A model generated the notes under the pieces. It saw only the letters and a program-made list of their open reading frames with translations, ran no database searches and was not told the origin of the DNA. DNA of 64,000 nucleotides, taken from positions 216,314,526-216,378,525 of the forward strand of contig CM022301.1 of assembly GCA_011799875.1 (NCBI GenBank), given 5' to 3'. Of this stretch, positions 13,501 to 25,533 are shown piece by piece. The first letter of the stretch is position 1, and the number at the start of each line of letters is the position of its first letter. This DNA comes from Thinopyrum elongatum (lineage: Eukaryota; Streptophyta; Magnoliopsida; Poales; Poaceae). Made by a program: the position numbers and the translations under genes.

Positions 13501-14385
13501 GGCATGACCCAGGAAAGTGCGTCCGACCGGAGTTAAGCGAACGTGGTGGGTAAGTTGGTGCACCCCTGCAGGGAAGAACACATCTATCGATAGCTGGTCC
13601 TACGGTAAAGGACACTCAGAGTTGTATCCCGATCGATACAGCTAGAACTTGAGATGATACCTGGATATGTGGCTCTGGGATCGCTTTCTCGCAGGGAGTC
13701 GAGGAAGGATCTCTGGGCGAGACCGTTACTTGTTACTATTACTACTTTACATTATGCTGATCTGCGCTCTTCTAATGCTGCAAGACCGATGAAGATGCTG
13801 AAGATGCTAGTCTTCGCTAGGACTAGGCTTTTCCCCCTCTATTCTGGCATTTCTGCATCCCAGTCCACATATACAGCCTCCCTTTGATAATGTTGCATAT
13901 GTAGTGTAGATCCTTGGCTTGCTGAGTACTTCGGATGAGTACTCACGGTTGCTTTACTTTCTTTTCCCCCATTTTCATTTGATGCAACCAGCTGATGGAG
14001 CCCCTGAGACAGCTGCCCCGCCGATGACTTCCACTACTTCCCCGAGGGTGGATCCTTCTACAAGTTGGCCGACGTCCAGGAGTAGGAACGGAGGGTCCCA
14101 GGCAGGAGGCCTGCGCCTTTCGATCGTAGTGTTTTATTTTTGTCCCGCCTTTCTAAAGGCTTCTCTGTTTTCTGTTTTATATCTGTACACAGATATCTAA
14201 CGCTTCCGCTAATGCTTGTTGTCATCAAGCTTTGTATTCGAGCCCTCGAGGCCCTGGCTTGTAATAAATGCTTGTATGATTCTGTTTATGTTTTAGAGTT
14301 GTGTTGTGATATCTTCAAGTGAGTCCTTAGGCTAGATCGTGTGCATTTGCGTGTATGATTAGTGCACAATTAAGCCGGGGTCGTC
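10590..14385 (+). repeat. Inverted LTR of the same family (plus orientation)
   Basis: It starts TGTAACACCCCTG at 10590 and runs through the same landmarks as the other LTRs in reverse: pyrimidine/GC-rich block at 11040-11980, the CGAGGGTGAT motifs at 12826-12960, and the CTTGTAATAAATGCTTGTATG block near 14260. It ends at GGGGTCGTC, so the terminal ACA is missing. It occupies the place where a minus-orientation 5' LTR of copy 1 should begin. The flanks (CAACT left, CCGGC right) do not form a duplication, so it is not a simple solo-LTR insertion. Its sequence differs clearly from LTRs 1 and 2. Confidence 0.85.
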
Positions 14386-17300
14386 CCGGCTCAATCGTGC
14401 ACTAATCATACACGCAAATGCACACGATCAAGCCTAAGGACTCACGGGAAGATATCACAACACAACTCTAAAACATAAATAAAGTCATACAAAGTTTATA
14501 TTACAAGCCAGGGGCCTCGAGGGCTCGAATACATAAGCTTGCGTACAAGAGTCAGTGGAAGCATCAGATATCTGAGTAAAGATATTAAAAGAGAAACAGA
14601 AAGGCCTTTAGAAAGGCGGGGCAAAATAAAACACTACGATCGAAAGGCGTAGGCCTCCTGCCTGGGACCCTCCGATCCTACTCCTGGTCGACGGCAAGCT
14701 CGAAGTGATATCCACCCTCGGGGTAGTAGTAGCGATCGTCGGCGGGGACAGCTGTCTCAGTGGCTCCGTCATCTGGTCACGACAAACTGATATGGGGAGA
14801 AAAAGAAAACAAAGCAACCATGAGTACTCAGAAGTACTCAGCAACCAAGGATCTACACTACATATGCAACATTATCAAAGGAAGGTTGTATATGTGGACT
14901 GGGCTGCAGAAATGCCAGAGTAAAGGGAAGGCCTAGTCCTATCGAAGACTAGCATCTTCAGCGGTCTTGCAGCAATATAAGAGAGCAGAACAGATCAATA
15001 TAATGTAGCAGTAATGATATCAACCTCACCCAGAGATCCTTTCTCGACTCCCTGCGAGAAAGCAATCCCAGAGCCATACAGTCATCAACCTCGTCCTGAG
15101 ATCCCTTCTCGACTCCCTGCGAGAAGCAATCCCAGAGCCATAGTATCCAAGTATCCAGTTCTAATTGTATCAATCAGGATACAACTCCGAGTGTCCTTTA
15201 CCGTAGGACCGGCTATCGATAGAAGTTTTCTTCCCTGCAGGGGTGCACCAACTTACCCAACACGCTCGATTAACTCCGGCCGGACACACTTTCCTGGGTC
15301 ATGCCCGGCCTCGGCCAAACGATACACCGCAACCCTACCTACAGCTCAGCAGAGAGGTCCCCGTCGGTCTATATCCTAAGAGCTTAGGGGTCTTGGGCCA
15401 TCGCCCTGTGCACTCCGGGTCGGTGTGTGCAGGGTCGGGACGAGCACCACCTCAGTCCTGGATGGTACTGCCCGGCCCGGCCACGAGGCTGAACTGGACG
15501 TCTGACAAAGCTTTCGGCTGATGCATACGATGCAGAGTGCCCATAACTCTTCCCACGTGATGGTTAGTGCTATCAGGCCAGAGGCCTGCTCGGATCAAAT
15601 ATCCAAATCGTTAGTGGACTAGGACTTGCGGTAACAAGCAGAGACTCACGAAAGATGTGACCCCGTCGCCCCGTCTCGAGGACTTGCTGCAAGGGTTAAG
15701 AATGCCCGACCGCGCCTCGTATTCATCACTCGGGCACCATACAGGCAACCCGTCTTCACATCACACGCGGGTACCCCTCAGGGTCGACCCGCCTATCCAG
15801 GTAACTGTGTAAAGTCCAAGTATCCGTGTGTCCATAACATTAGGGGAATCCGAGGTATCACCCTCGTTGGATTCCTACTCGATGTGTCTGTCAAGGTGAA
15901 CTCGGAGGATTCACCCTCGATGGGTTCACACTTGAGGTCGTGCACGACAGCGTCGTTAACGGAAGCAGTGAAAGAGGAATCACCCTCGATGACCACGACC
16001 GAATAGCTACTCTACAGAGTTAACATCAGAAGTGTTACACGAGGTATCACCCTCGGCACTCGATAGTAATGCTGCAGTGTCGTTACAACTAAGGGGGGGT
16101 GATGTGCGGTGTCGTGGCCTGGTCTGCAATCCCGTTGGTCGGGTCTTCTGATAATCCAGCGGGGCAGTCGGGAAAAGTGGGGGGTCCTTATTATGGTCTC
16201 TACCCAGCCTATACTAAGCAGTTTAGGATATGCAGGTAATTATCAACAGCAGGTTACAATAAACAGGCTATGCATCAGAATAGGTAAAGCAGTAGCAGCA
16301 GTAATTCTAATGCAAGCATGAGAAATTAGAATGGGCGATATCGGGATGATCAAAGGGGGGGCTTGCCTGCTTGCTCGGTGGCAAGGGCAAGGTCGTCAAC
16401 GGTGGCGTCGGGCTCCTGAGTTGCGTCGGTCTCGGGGACGACGTCGGTGTCAGGGTCTACCGAGAGAGAAGAGGGGGAGGAAACAGTATAAATACACAGC
16501 AAACATGAGGAACACAACGTACGACATGACAATATGCAGTGCCGGGTGTGTCCTAACGTATGGTTGCACGTCACCGAGGAAGGGGGAATCCATCCGGGAA
16601 TGTTTTCCCGGTTCCGGACATTTATCAGACAGGTGACCAGAGGGGAACGGTTCCATGTTCGGGTAGTTAGGGACATGTGATAGATGAACGGACCGCGTAT
16701 TCGGATTCGTCTCGAAATTCTGAGCAACTTTCATGTATAAAGTTTTTCGATCCGAGCTACGGTTTATTTTATAAGAATTTTCAAAGTTTTAAACAATATT
16801 CTGGAATTATCTTTAATTAATTAAATTCGAAATATCCAAAATAGTTTATGCTGACGTCAGCATGACATCAGCAGCCTGTTTAGTTAATTAATAGTAGTTA
16901 ATTAGGTTAATTAAATCATTAAGTTAATTAAACTTAATTAGTTATTTTAAACAGAATTAATCAGGTTAATTAATTAATAATTATTTTTTTATATCTTTTT
17001 TTTTAACTTTTTGGCGTGGACCCCGTTTGTCAGTGGCACAGGGGCCTTAACGGGGTGGGCGAATGGGCGCAGCCACGGGCGCCCGACGGGGCGAGCCCGG
17101 GCGCTGGCCGTGGCGATGTGCGGGCGTGGTGAGCGGCTGCGGGGCGCGGCTACTGCGCCGGCAGGCGGGGCCGTAGCGGGCGAGGCGGGACGACGCCAGC
17201 TGCAGCAGTAGCAGCTGCAGAAGCGGGCGAGCGGGGAGGTCAGCGGCTGCAGCGAGCCGGGGCACGCGCGCGCAGGGCGGAGCGGGAGGAGGCCACAGGC

Positions 17301-18216
17301 GGGCGCGTGCACCAGCGGCAAGGCGAGCGGCAGCCGGGCGCGGTGCGGCATCGGGACGGAGGAGCAGCAGCGGGCACGGGGCCACGGCGAGCGAGCACGG
17401 CGCGCGGAGGCAAGCGAGGGAGACCGAGGCCGAGGCCTCACCGGCGTCGTGGGGAGAGGGGCGGCGAGGCTCGAGGAGGTCCGACGAGGGGAAGACGGGG
17501 AGGCGTTCGGCGACGGCGACGAGGACGAGGCGGCGACGGGGTGACGGCGACGGGCGCGAGCGAGGCGTCGACGGGGCCAGTCGGGGTGGATCCCCGATCC
17601 AGATCGGGGGAGTGGGAGAGCGAGGGGGGGCGAGTGGATAGGGTTTGGGTTTCTGCGTCGCTCGGGGGGGGGGGGTATACGGGACGGGGAGGCCCGCCTG
17701 GCTGGCTGGTTGGCCTGCTGGCCCGAGCCCAGTCGGGGGGGGGGTTTGTTTTCCTTTTACTTTGTTTTTTTTTCTCTTTTTCTTTTTATTTATTCTTATT
17801 TTCTGTTTTATAAATAGTTAGGCCACCAAATGACTTTAGTAAAACATGTGACTTGCACCATTAAATGTTAGGCATTATTTACTACTGCCAAAAATTGTTT
17901 TGGAGACAAACGGAGTTCACACAAATTTTATATTAAATAAAATGTATTAAACCTTGCTGTTTTGGTAATGTTAGAGTCACCTAATTTATTTATTTATTGT
18001 TGGTTATAATTTTAGTATGGTCTCTGAAATATTTATTATTTAATGAACATTTTAGTTTCTAAGTTAAGCAACTTTTATCTTCCACTTTAATTTAATGTGA
18101 AGTTTGAATTAGGAGTTTAAATGCAATATGATGCAAATGATGATTTGGCACTATTAATCATGCTGACTTGCCATTATCAAAGGTGATTACTGTAGCTAAC
18201 TACTGGGGGTGTTACA
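14386..18216 (-). repeat. Middle LTR (3' LTR of pol copy 2)
   Basis: It begins CCGGCTCAATCG, lacking the first bases TGTGACGCC of complete copies, and ends GGGGGTGTTACA at 18216. It is about 3831 bp. The ATCACCCTCG-type motifs are at about 15853, 15909, 15977 and 16045. The block at 16990-17760 is very GC-rich and unlike the corresponding block of LTRs 1 and 2. It abuts the inverted LTR head to head. Confidence 0.88.
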
Positions 18217-18229
18217 AATCTCCTCTACT
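18217..18229 (-). other. Polypurine tract next to the middle LTR
   Basis: The minus strand reads TAGAGGAGATT directly before TGTAACACC. This matches the tract beside LTR 1 apart from two base changes. Confidence 0.55.
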
Positions 18230-18252
18230 AACAAGAATTCTCGTCCCGAGAA

Positions 18253-21200
18253 TTAAGAGGTAGAAGGAAAAAGTTCGGGGTATTCCGCACGAAGATTATC
18301 CTCGCGTTCCCAAGTGGCTTCATCTTTAGTATGATTTGACCACTGCACTTTGAGGAACTTGGTAACCTTCTGACGGGTCTGACGTTCAGCTTCATCGAGA
18401 ATGCGGATCGGATGCTCCTTATATGAAAGATCATCATGCAATTCGAGCATCTCGTGATCCACTGCGCGGTGCGGAGATTCCTTGAAGCATTTATGAAGTT
18501 GCGACACATGGAATACGTCGTGGATATGAGAGAATTGCGGCGGCAATTCCAATTTATATGCCACCTGACCACGTCTAGCAATTATGCGGAAAGGACCAAT
18601 ATAGCGTGGAGCTAGCTTGCCCTTGATTCCAAAACGGTGGGTGCCCTTCATAAGGGTGACACGTAGATAAGCTTGATCACCAGGTTGATAGATCAAACCC
18701 CATCGTTTGCGATCGTAGTTGCTCTTCTGGCGGTCCTGAGCCGCCTTGAGATTTTCTCGAACGATACGGACTTGTTCTTCGGCGTGTAGAATAATATCCG
18801 GACCCATGAGCGGTCGTTCCCCAGTTTCTGACAAATTCAGAGGGGTTCTACACTTACGTCCATAGAGTACTTCGAAGGGGGCCAACTTCAAACTGGCTTG
18901 ATAGCTATTGTTATAAGAGAACTCGGCATACGGGAGAGATTCTTCCCACTTCTTGCCGAAAGAAATAACACAAGCCCGAAGCATGTCTTCAAGCACTTGA
19001 TTGACTCGTTCGACTTGGCCTTGGGATTGGGGATGATAAGCTGAACTCTAGGTAATATGAGTTCCCATAGCTACTTGGAAACTTTCCCAGAACTTGGAAG
19101 TGAAAAGGCCGCCACGGTCCGAACTGATCTCCTTCGGAATACCGTGGAGTGATACAATTCTGGAGATATACAACTATGCTAACTGGCTAGCAGTGATAGT
19201 CTCTTTGACAGGCAGAAAGTGTGCAACCTTAGAGAGTTGGTCGACGACGACAAGAATAGCATCGTGACCCTTCTGTGACCTGGGAAGTCCTGTAATGAAA
19301 TCCATCTGAACCTTATCCCATTTCCATAGAGGAATAGGAAGTGGTTGCAGAATTCCAGCCAGCTTCTGATGTTCTGCTTTAACACGACGACACACATCAC
19401 ACTCCGCAACATATCGAGCAATATCCTGCTTCATTTTAGACCACCAGTACCTTTGACAGAGATCACGATACATCTTGGTGCTACCCGGATGAATAGACAT
19501 CGGGGTATCATGTGCCTCCTTCATGACCTTGTCAGTCATGAGTTCGAAGCGAGGTACCACAATGCGGTTTCTGAAATACAAGGTTCCATCTTCAGACAGC
19601 GAGAAATCCCTGTACTTTTGAAGGTGAAGATCTTTCTTCATGAGATCAATTTCAGCATCTTTAGCTTGCGCATTCTTAACAGCTTTCTCAAGATCTGGTT
19701 GTATCACAAGGTTATTTAGAGAGCCCTATGGAACAATACGCAGATTCAGCTTGTACAGTTCTTCAAAAAGACGAGGTTGAGCTCGCCTAACCATGAGGTT
19801 GTCGCAATAGGACTTGCGGCTTAAGGCATCAGCCATCACGTTAGCCTTGCCAGGGGTATAGGAAATACCCAAATCATAGTCCGCAATGGCCTCCATCCAT
19901 CTTTGCTGACGGAGGTTTAGAGATGGTTGAGTAAACAAGTACTTCAGACTTTTATGATCCGTGTAGATCTCACAACGATTACCGAGAAGGTAATGTCGCC
20001 ACAACTGCAATGCATAGATCACATCAGCTAGTTCTAGATCATGTACCGGATAATTCTCTTCATGTGGGCGCAACTGACGAGAGCCATAAGCAATCACTTT
20101 ACGCTCTTGCATTAGGACACAGCCTAATCCTTCACGGGATGCGTCACAATAGATCACAAAGTCTTTGCGGGTATCTGGAGGAGATAGTACTGGGGCAGAT
20201 GTCAGCTTGTCTTTGAGTGTTTGGAAACTTTCCTGACATTTTTCTGTCCATTCAAATTTAACGCCCTTGTGAAGCAGATCAGTCAAAGGCTTAGCAATCT
20301 TAGAAAAGTTCTCGACAAATCGACGGTAATAGCTTGCAAGGCCAAGAAAACTTCTCACTTGCTTGACGTTCTTCGGAGGTGTCCAGTCAAGAATAGCCTG
20401 AACTCGTTCTGGGTTAACAGCAATTCCATCCTTGGAAATCACATGACCAAGGTAGGTTACTTCAGAAAGCCAGAATTCACATTTGGAGTATTTGGCATAC
20501 AACTGGTGTTCTCGGAGCCTTTCCAGTACAAGACGGAGGTGTTCGGCATGTTCTTCCTTATTCTTTGAATAGACCAGAATATCATCTAGATAAACCACGC
20601 CGAACTTGTCGAGGTAATCCATGAAGATGTAATTCATCAGACGGGAGAATGTGGCTGGAGCATTTGTTAAGCCAAATGACATGACAGTGTACTCGTAGGA
20701 GCCATAACGAGTAACAAATGCAGTCTTGGGAATATCCTCTTCACGAACACGGATCTGATGATAACCCAACCTCAAATCAAGTTTAGAGAATACCGATGAT
20801 CCAGCAAGTTGATCATAAAAATCATTGATCCGAGGAAGCGGATATTTGTTCTGGATGGTGGCTTGGTTAATGGGCCAATAATCCTGAACCAATCGGTTAG
20901 TTCCATCCTTCTTCTTAACGAAGAGTGAAGGTGCTCCCCAAGCGGAGGAACTGGGGCGGATGAAGCCCTTCTTAAGTGACGTGTCGATTTCCTCCTTAAG
21001 TTCAAGAAGGTGGTGCGGAGGCATTTTATAAGGACGCTTCGCAATAGGGGTAGTGCCAGGCTTCAAGTCGATGACAAACTTGACAGCTCTAGCAGGGGGT
21101 ATTCCTGGAAGTTCTTCTGGAAAGACATCTTGAAAATCATGAACAACTGGAACGTTCTCGATGCCTTCAAGAGGTGAAGCGTTCAATGCATTTAGAACAT

Positions 21201-21273
21201 ATATTTGAGTCTCAGCATCCTGAGCTATTCAAGCTGAGTATTGTACTTTCTGGCCAGAAGGGTGAGTGAGCCG
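18253..21273 (-). pseudogene. Chromovirus pol, copy 2: gag and protease deleted, stops present
   Basis: The product would start in the linker after protease (near [14 protein letters not shown]) and run through reverse transcriptase (YLDD near 20590), RNase H, integrase and the chromodomain-like end. It is very similar to copy 1 but keeps one frame over 2.9 kb. That frame has three nonsense codons, at 19726-19728, 19174-19176 and near 19050 (Trp to stop). Similarity to copy 1 ends near 21274, where the sequence jumps to the primer-site region. Gag, protease and most of the leader are therefore missing through an internal deletion of roughly 1.9 kb. Confidence 0.9.
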
Positions 21274-21307
21274 GATTGATAACCCACAGGTCCCAGGATC
21301 GAAACCT

Positions 21308-21320
21308 GGCTCTGATACCA
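21308..21320 (-). other. Primer binding site, initiator-Met tRNA type (copy 2)
   Basis: The minus strand reads TGGTATCAGAGCC, followed by CAGGTTTCGATCC, which extends the complementarity expected for a tRNA 3' arm. It sits three bases from LTR 2. Confidence 0.88.
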
Positions 21321-21323
21321 ACT

Positions 21324-24300
21324 TGTGACGCCCCCGGCTCAATCGTGCACTAATCATACATGTAAATGCACACGATCAAGCCTAAGGATTCACGGGAAGA
21401 TATCACAACACAACTCTAAAACATAAATAAAGTCATACAAGCTTTATATTACAAGCCAGGGGCCTCGAGGGCTCGAATACATAAGCTTGCGTACAAGCGT
21501 CAGCGGAAGCATCAGATATCTGAGTACAGATATGAAACAGAAACAGAAAGGCCTTTAGAAAGGCGGGGAAAAATAAAACACTACGATCGAAAGGCGTAGG
21601 CCTCCTGCCTGGGACCCTCCGATCCTACTCCTGGTCGTCAGTCAACTCGTAGTAGGATCCATCCTCTGGGTAGTAGTAGTAGTCGATCGACGGGGCATCT
21701 GTCTCAGGGGCTCCGTCATCTTGGTCACGTCAAACTGATATGGGGAGAAAGGAAAACAAAGCAACCGTGAGTACTCAGAAGTACTCAGCAAGCAAGGATC
21801 TACACTACATATGCAACATTTTCAAAGAGAGGCTGTATATGTGGACTGGGCTGCAGAACTGCCAGAATAGAGAGGAGGCCTAGTCCTATCGAAGACTAGC
21901 ATCTTTAGCGGTCTTGCAGCAATAGAAGAGAGTAGAACAGATCAATATAATGTAGCAGTATCATTAAGTCTCAACCTCACCCAGAGATCCTTTCTCGACT
22001 CCCTGCGAGAAAGCAATCCCAGAGCCATACAGTCATCAACCTCATCCTGAGATCCCTTCTCGACTCCCTGCGAGAAGCAATCCCAGAGCCTCATATCCAG
22101 GTCTCATCTCAACTTCTAGCTGTATCGATCGGGATACAACTCCGAGTGTCCTTTACCGTAGGACCGGCTATCGATAGAAGTTTTCTTCCCTGCAGGGGTG
22201 CACCAACTTACCCAACACGCTCGATTAACTCCGGCCGGACACACTTTCCTGGGTCATGCCCGGCCTCGGCCAAACAATACATCGCAACCCTACCTACAGC
22301 TCAGCAGAGAGGTCCCCGCCGGTCTACATCCTAAGCGCAAGGGGGTCTTGGCCATCGCCCCTCGCCCTCCGGGTCGTTGCGCACAGGGTGGATACTAGCA
22401 TCGCCTCGGGTGGCCGACACAATCCGATCGTGCCGCCATGCTGAACTGGACGTCTGACAGAGCTTTCGGCTGATGCATACGATGCAGAACGCCCATACTA
22501 TGCCCACTTGATGGTTAGTGCTATCAGGCCAGAGGCCTGCTCGGATCAAATATCCAAATCGTTAGTACCTTGGGCTTGCGGTAACGAGCAGAGACTCACG
22601 AAAGATGTGACCCCGTCGCCCCGTCTCGAGGACTTGCTACAAGGGTTAAGAATGCCCGGCCGCGCCTCGTATTCATCACTCGGGCACCATACAAGCAACC
22701 CGTCTTCACATCACACGCGGGTACCCCTCAGGGTCGACCCGCCTTTCCAAGTAACAATAGTACAGTCCAAGTATCCGTGTGTCCATAACATCAGGGGAAT
22801 CCGAGGTATCACCCTCGTTGGATTCCTACTCGATGTATCCGTCAAGGTGAACTCGGAGGAATCACCCTCGCTGGGTTCACACTTGAGGTGTTGTATGACG
22901 GCGTCGTTATCGGAAGCGGTGAAGGAGGAATCACCCTCGATGACCACGACCGAATAGCTACTCTACAGAGTTAACATCAGAAGTGCTACACGATGTATCA
23001 CCCTCGGCACTCGATAGTAACGCTGCAGTGTCGTTACAACTAAGGGGGTGATGTGCGGTGCCGGGGCCTGGTCTTCAATCCCGTTGATCGGGTCTTCGGA
23101 TAATCCAGCGGGGCAATCGGGATAAGTGGGGCCACTGATAGGTCTCTACCCAGCCTGTACTAAGCAGTTTAGGATATGCAGATAATTATCAACAACAGGT
23201 TACAATAAACAGGCTATGCAACAGAATAGGTAAAGCAGTAGCAGCAGCAATTCTAATGCAAGCATGAGAAAATAGAAGGGGCGATATCGGGATGATCAAA
23301 GGAGGGGCTTGCCTGGTTGCTCGGCGGCAAGGGCAAGGTTGTCAATAGTGTCTTCGGGCTCCGGAGCTGCGGCGGTACCGGGAACTGCGTCGGGGTCTAA
23401 CGAGAGAGAAGAGGGGGAGGAAACAGTATAAATATAGAGCAAACATAAGTAACACGGAGCAGGCTATGCTAACGTGCAGTGCAGGGTTGCCTGAAGACAT
23501 GCCCAAGTTATTTAGTTATTTTAGGAATTTGTTTGGATTTATTTTATTAGAGTCATGCACTATTCATCTATCTGAAACAGGCAAAAAGTTGCATGTTCGG
23601 TTAGTTAGAGGCATCTAACAGGTATGTGGGTAGCGTATTCGAATTCATCTCATTTTTCTGATCATTTTTCATATATTAATTATTTTCATCGGAGTTACGG
23701 ATTAAAAGATATGATTTTCTAAAGTTTTATTGATTTTCTAGAATTTATTTAATTATTAAAATTCAAATTATCCAAAATAGTAAAAGATGATGTCATCATG
23801 ATGTAGAGGTGACGTTAGCAGTCAACAGTGCAGCTGACCAGTTCAAACCTGACGTGTGGGGCCCACATGTCAGCCTCTGTTAGTTTATTAGGATTAATTG
23901 AACTAATTACTGATTAATTAGGGGTGCAGGGTCCACTGGTCAGTGTCTAATTAACTAATTAAATTAATTAACCGATTTAACTAACGTTTTAACTAATTAA
24001 GTGGTGGGGCCTACACGTCAGCGGCTCAGGGGCTAATCCCGGTCAAACCTGACGCTTACCGGGGTTTGACCCTGCGGTAGGGCCCGCTGTCAGTGGCTAT
24101 AGGGGGATCTAATTAGCGGTGATTAGGCCTAATGACAGTGCCACGCTGGCACTCGCCGGAGCTTGGCCGGCGACGACCAAAGCAGTGGCGGCGGACTCGC
24201 CGGACTTCACTACGGACAGCGGCTGGACGCGCAAAGACCACCAGAAGGCAGCCCGCGCTCGTGCCGATCCAGGGGAACAAGTGGCTGGGTGAGTGGTGGC

Positions 24301-25528
24301 CGGGGTTCGCCGGAACTGAGCTCGCGGCAGCTGCCGGAATTCGGGTGAGCTTGGGTTTTTGCACACAGGGCACGAGGGGAGGAGTTGGTGGGCGCGTTCG
24401 GCGCCGGGGAGCTCCAGGAACTCGGGGCAAAGCTCGGTTTCGAGCTTAGCGTACGGTGGTCACGGCGGAGCCATGGCCGGCGGTGAGAGCTTTCGGGTTC
24501 GAAGGAAAACGGCGGCTACGAGGCACGGGGAAAGCACTAAGAGGTCGGGGAGAAAGGCGAGCTCACTGTGAGGCTCGCGGAGGGGCTCAGGGGAGCTGGG
24601 GCGGTCGGAGCGAGCAGATCGATGCGGCAGCTCGTCGCGGATGCCGACGGAGGGAAACGGCGCAGGCGACGACGGTGATGCCCCACGGCTCCGATCCAGC
24701 GGCGCAGATGAGGTACGGGAGGGCGACGGAGCTGCTGAGTATGCTGGCGTGGCTCGAGGTGGCTCCGGTGCGCGAAATCGACGGCGGCGTGTCAACGACC
24801 GAGCTCGAGCGAGCTCGTGCGAGGGGAAAGAGGGGCGAAGAGAGTGACCAGTGAGGCTAGGGTTTGCCGCAGGGGATGGGGGGGCCTTAACCACCGGGGC
24901 GAGCGGCGGGGCGCCGTGTCGAGCTGCGAGGAGGGGGGGCCAGTGTGCGCGGGTGCTGCACGGGCGACAGCAGGAAAGAGGTAGAAGGAGTGGGGGAGAT
25001 TGGGCTGGGCCGGCGCCTATAGTGACTAGGGCCCATGTGCACAGTAGACTAGGTCTTTTTCTTTTTCTTCCTTTCCTTTTCTGTTTTCTCCTTTCTTTTC
25101 TGTTTACAAAAATGTTTAGGCCACCTATGGACTTTTGTAAAATATAAGAACTAGTCCATAAATCACAGTGCAACATTAGTCACTGCTAGAAATTGGTTTG
25201 GTGTCCATATCTTTTTATTTGGATTTTCTTTAATTGAAAAAAGATTAAATAGTGCTGTTTTGCTGCTGTTTCTTGTTGTTTGAATCCTTTTACAATTCCA
25301 ATAAATGTTGCAATCATTTTTATAAATGCTATGGGAATATTTGCAACATGATGCACATTTTAGTTTTCAGGTTTGGTCAACTTTTATTTTCCACTTTAAT
25401 TTTAACTTTGAAATTTTAGTTAGGAGCTGAATGCAAAATGGATGCAGATGATGATTTGGCACTGATAATCATGATGACATGGCATAATCAAAAGGGGATT
25501 ACTGTAGTTAACCACTGGGGGTGTTACA
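21324..25528 (-). repeat. LTR 2 (5' LTR of the composite element)
   Basis: It is 4205 bp, starts TGTGACGCCCCCGG and ends GGGGGTGTTACA. Landmarks and GC-rich block (about 24030-25000) match LTR 1 closely with scattered single-base differences. The motif quartet is at about 22808-23006. On its inner side is the primer binding site; on its outer side is the AAAAG duplication. Confidence 0.92.
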
Positions 25529-25533
25529 AAAAG
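25529..25533. repeat. Target-site duplication AAAAG, right copy
   Basis: It follows LTR 2 directly and equals 1421-1425. Confidence 0.85.

Larger units (their letters stand above)
1426..25528 (-). mobile_element. Composite Ty3/gypsy chromovirus (LTR-INT-LTR-LTR-INT-LTR) inserted in a related LTR
   Basis: The outer boundaries are LTR ends flanked by AAAAG on both sides. Inside are three minus-orientation LTRs (1426-5623, 14386-18216, 21324-25528), one plus-orientation LTR (10590-14385), a nearly complete gag-pol region (5624-10589) and a second internal region lacking gag and protease (18217-21323). Both internal regions end at a primer site of the initiator-Met tRNA type. The integrase carries a C-terminal chromodomain-like segment, and together with the long LTRs this points to the Tekay/Del chromovirus lineage. 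The order fits a tandem element made by unequal recombination that later gained the inverted LTR. The exact history is inference. Confidence 0.8.
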
